Source: Minisyncoccota bacterium (GTDB lineage: Bacteria; Patescibacteriota; Microgenomatia; UBA1400; PJMF01). From it: a stretch of DNA of 13,300 nucleotides. Below are positions 12,652 through 13,300 of this stretch, in pieces. A model generated the notes under the pieces. It worked only from the letters and a program-made list of their open reading frames with translations, was not told where the DNA came from and made no database searches. Each line of letters begins with the position of its first letter. The stretch's first letter is position 1. The DNA lies in assembly GCA_003518205.1 (NCBI GenBank), contig DOZC01000076.1:1-13300 (forward strand), read 5' to 3'. The position numbers and the translations under genes are program-made.

Positions 12652-13300
12652 AAATGTCATAGACTTTTTTACTATAACGAGCATCTCCGCCACCGTTATA
12701 TCGTGTCACTGCTTCTGACCATGATCGCCATGAACGACTGCCATCTTCTTTAATAGCTTCAGCTTTGTGATAGAGCCAAACTGCACCCCAATAGATACTG
12801 TCTGCAACAGTAGTGACTTTAGCTTTGCCCTCGTAATCCATGATTGTGATATGTTTGGATGTCCAAGTATATTCTTCTGCTTTTTGACCCGTGGTTGGGT
12901 CAACCCAGCCGTCATTATTGAGTGTATGAATAGCAGGATTTCTTGGATCAGCTATTTGTATCACATCAGGAAAAGCTGGATAATTACCAGAAAGCGCCTG
13001 ATATTGTCCAACTTTGCTTTCCACATAAGCCATAGCTTTAACGAGATTGGGGTCAAGATGGTTTGATGGTGGATAATCTTGTTCACTAAATTCTTGATTT
13101 AGTTTACTCACCACGTTCTTAATGATTTGATCATATTGGTTGAAATTTTCTCGGTTTGGACCCGTGCTGTATTGGTGTAATTGGCTAGTTAATTCTATTT
13201 CTCTCTGTAAATTTTCTCCTTCAAAAACGATTTTTTGCAAAAGAGGCGTTCTGTCAGCCCAAAGCTCGATGTATGAAATTTTTGGGTCAGAAGAAGTTGC
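12629..13300 (-). CDS. Lytic-transglycosylase-like (lysozyme-fold) protein, 5' end cut by window edge
   Basis: The frame is open to the right edge without a stop, giving 223 visible codons; the TTG at 13240 is not needed as a start. The segment LVKAMAYVESKVG places a glutamate (codon 13021-13019) where lysozyme-like lytic transglycosylases have their catalytic acid. DVIQIADPRNPAIH (Q-I-x-DP), IYWGAVWLYHKA and AVTRYNGGG....YSKKV follow in the order of the SLT/GH23 fold, in which a YNxG-type motif and a final Tyr/Val helix are typical. The enzyme would cleave peptidoglycan glycan strands. No signal peptide or membrane anchor is visible, because the N-terminus lies beyond the window; the visible start is a helical, charged region. 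An inserted polar stretch (DGWVDPTTGQKAEEYTW) sits between the motifs. A phage-type lysin or secretion-system peptidoglycan hydrolase are alternatives. It overlaps the next gene. Confidence 0.78.
   Translation of the reverse strand, partial: ATSSDPKISYIELWADRTPLLQKIVFEGENLQREIELTSQLHQYSTGPNRENFNQYDQIIKNVVSKLNQEFSEQDYPPSNHLDPNLVKAMAYVESKVGQYQALSGNYPAFPDVIQIADPRNPAIHTLNNDGWVDPTTGQKAEEYTWTSKHITIMDYEGKAKVTTVADSIYWGAVWLYHKAEAIKEDGSRSWRSWSEAVTRYNGGGDARYSKKVYDIYEKGDWK

Noticed and set aside
13238..13240. TTG at 13240 as the start of the transglycosylase-like gene
   Set aside because: The same frame stays open for the remaining 60 bases to the window edge, so the gene more likely begins outside.
1..13300. 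tRNA, rRNA, CRISPR arrays, insertion sequences or attachment sites
   Set aside because: I saw no tRNA-like T-loop with matching arms, no regularly spaced repeats, no transposase motifs and no terminal inverted repeats.

Overview
The window is a compact, AT-rich bacterial chromosome segment in the standard code, since TGA works as a stop in several genes. Genes are packed tightly, and two convergent gene pairs end 0 and 2 bases apart. Shine-Dalgarno sites are nearly absent, and several starts lie about 7-9 bases after a -10 box. The DEAD-box helicase has its RGG-rich tail at the N-terminus, followed by a YIAPSRYVQ-like linker. Together these suggest a Patescibacteria/CPR-like genome. That placement is an inference and was not tested by phylogeny. 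I see no tRNA, rRNA, CRISPR array, insertion sequence or phage structural gene.

Left part (1-2409, minus strand): an apparent operon, in transcription order acyltransferase-3 membrane protein, CaCA-type cation/Ca2+ exchanger, then an OmpR-type response regulator cut by the left edge. It is read from a promoter that overlaps, on the opposite strand, the promoter of the helicase at 2477-3745.

Centre (2477-7456, plus strand): an RNA helicase, then a 1206-residue helical, glutamine-rich protein of unknown function. The large gene has a near-consensus promoter placed so close to its ATG that the mRNA should be leaderless. It ends exactly where the minus-strand DUF1003 gene ends (palindromic TAATTA). 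Upstream of DUF1003 on the minus strand is a small single-pass membrane protein.

Right-centre (8322-9587, plus strand): a duplicated PQ-loop/SemiSWEET-like membrane protein and a calcineurin-like metallophosphoesterase, 12 bases apart and led by an extended -10 promoter.

Right part (9590-13300, minus strand): in transcription order, a lytic-transglycosylase-like protein cut by the right edge, a membrane-anchored protein of unknown function, a family 2 glycosyltransferase, and a umuD-umuC error-prone polymerase pair. The most notable observation is that this UmuD appears to be encoded already trimmed to the UmuD' form. It lacks the cleavage arm, and both catalytic positions are changed (Ser to Ala, Lys to Arg). 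A UmuC with an intact active site lies directly downstream in a 4-base stop/start overlap. A degenerate SOS-box-like palindrome sits at the predicted umuD promoter.
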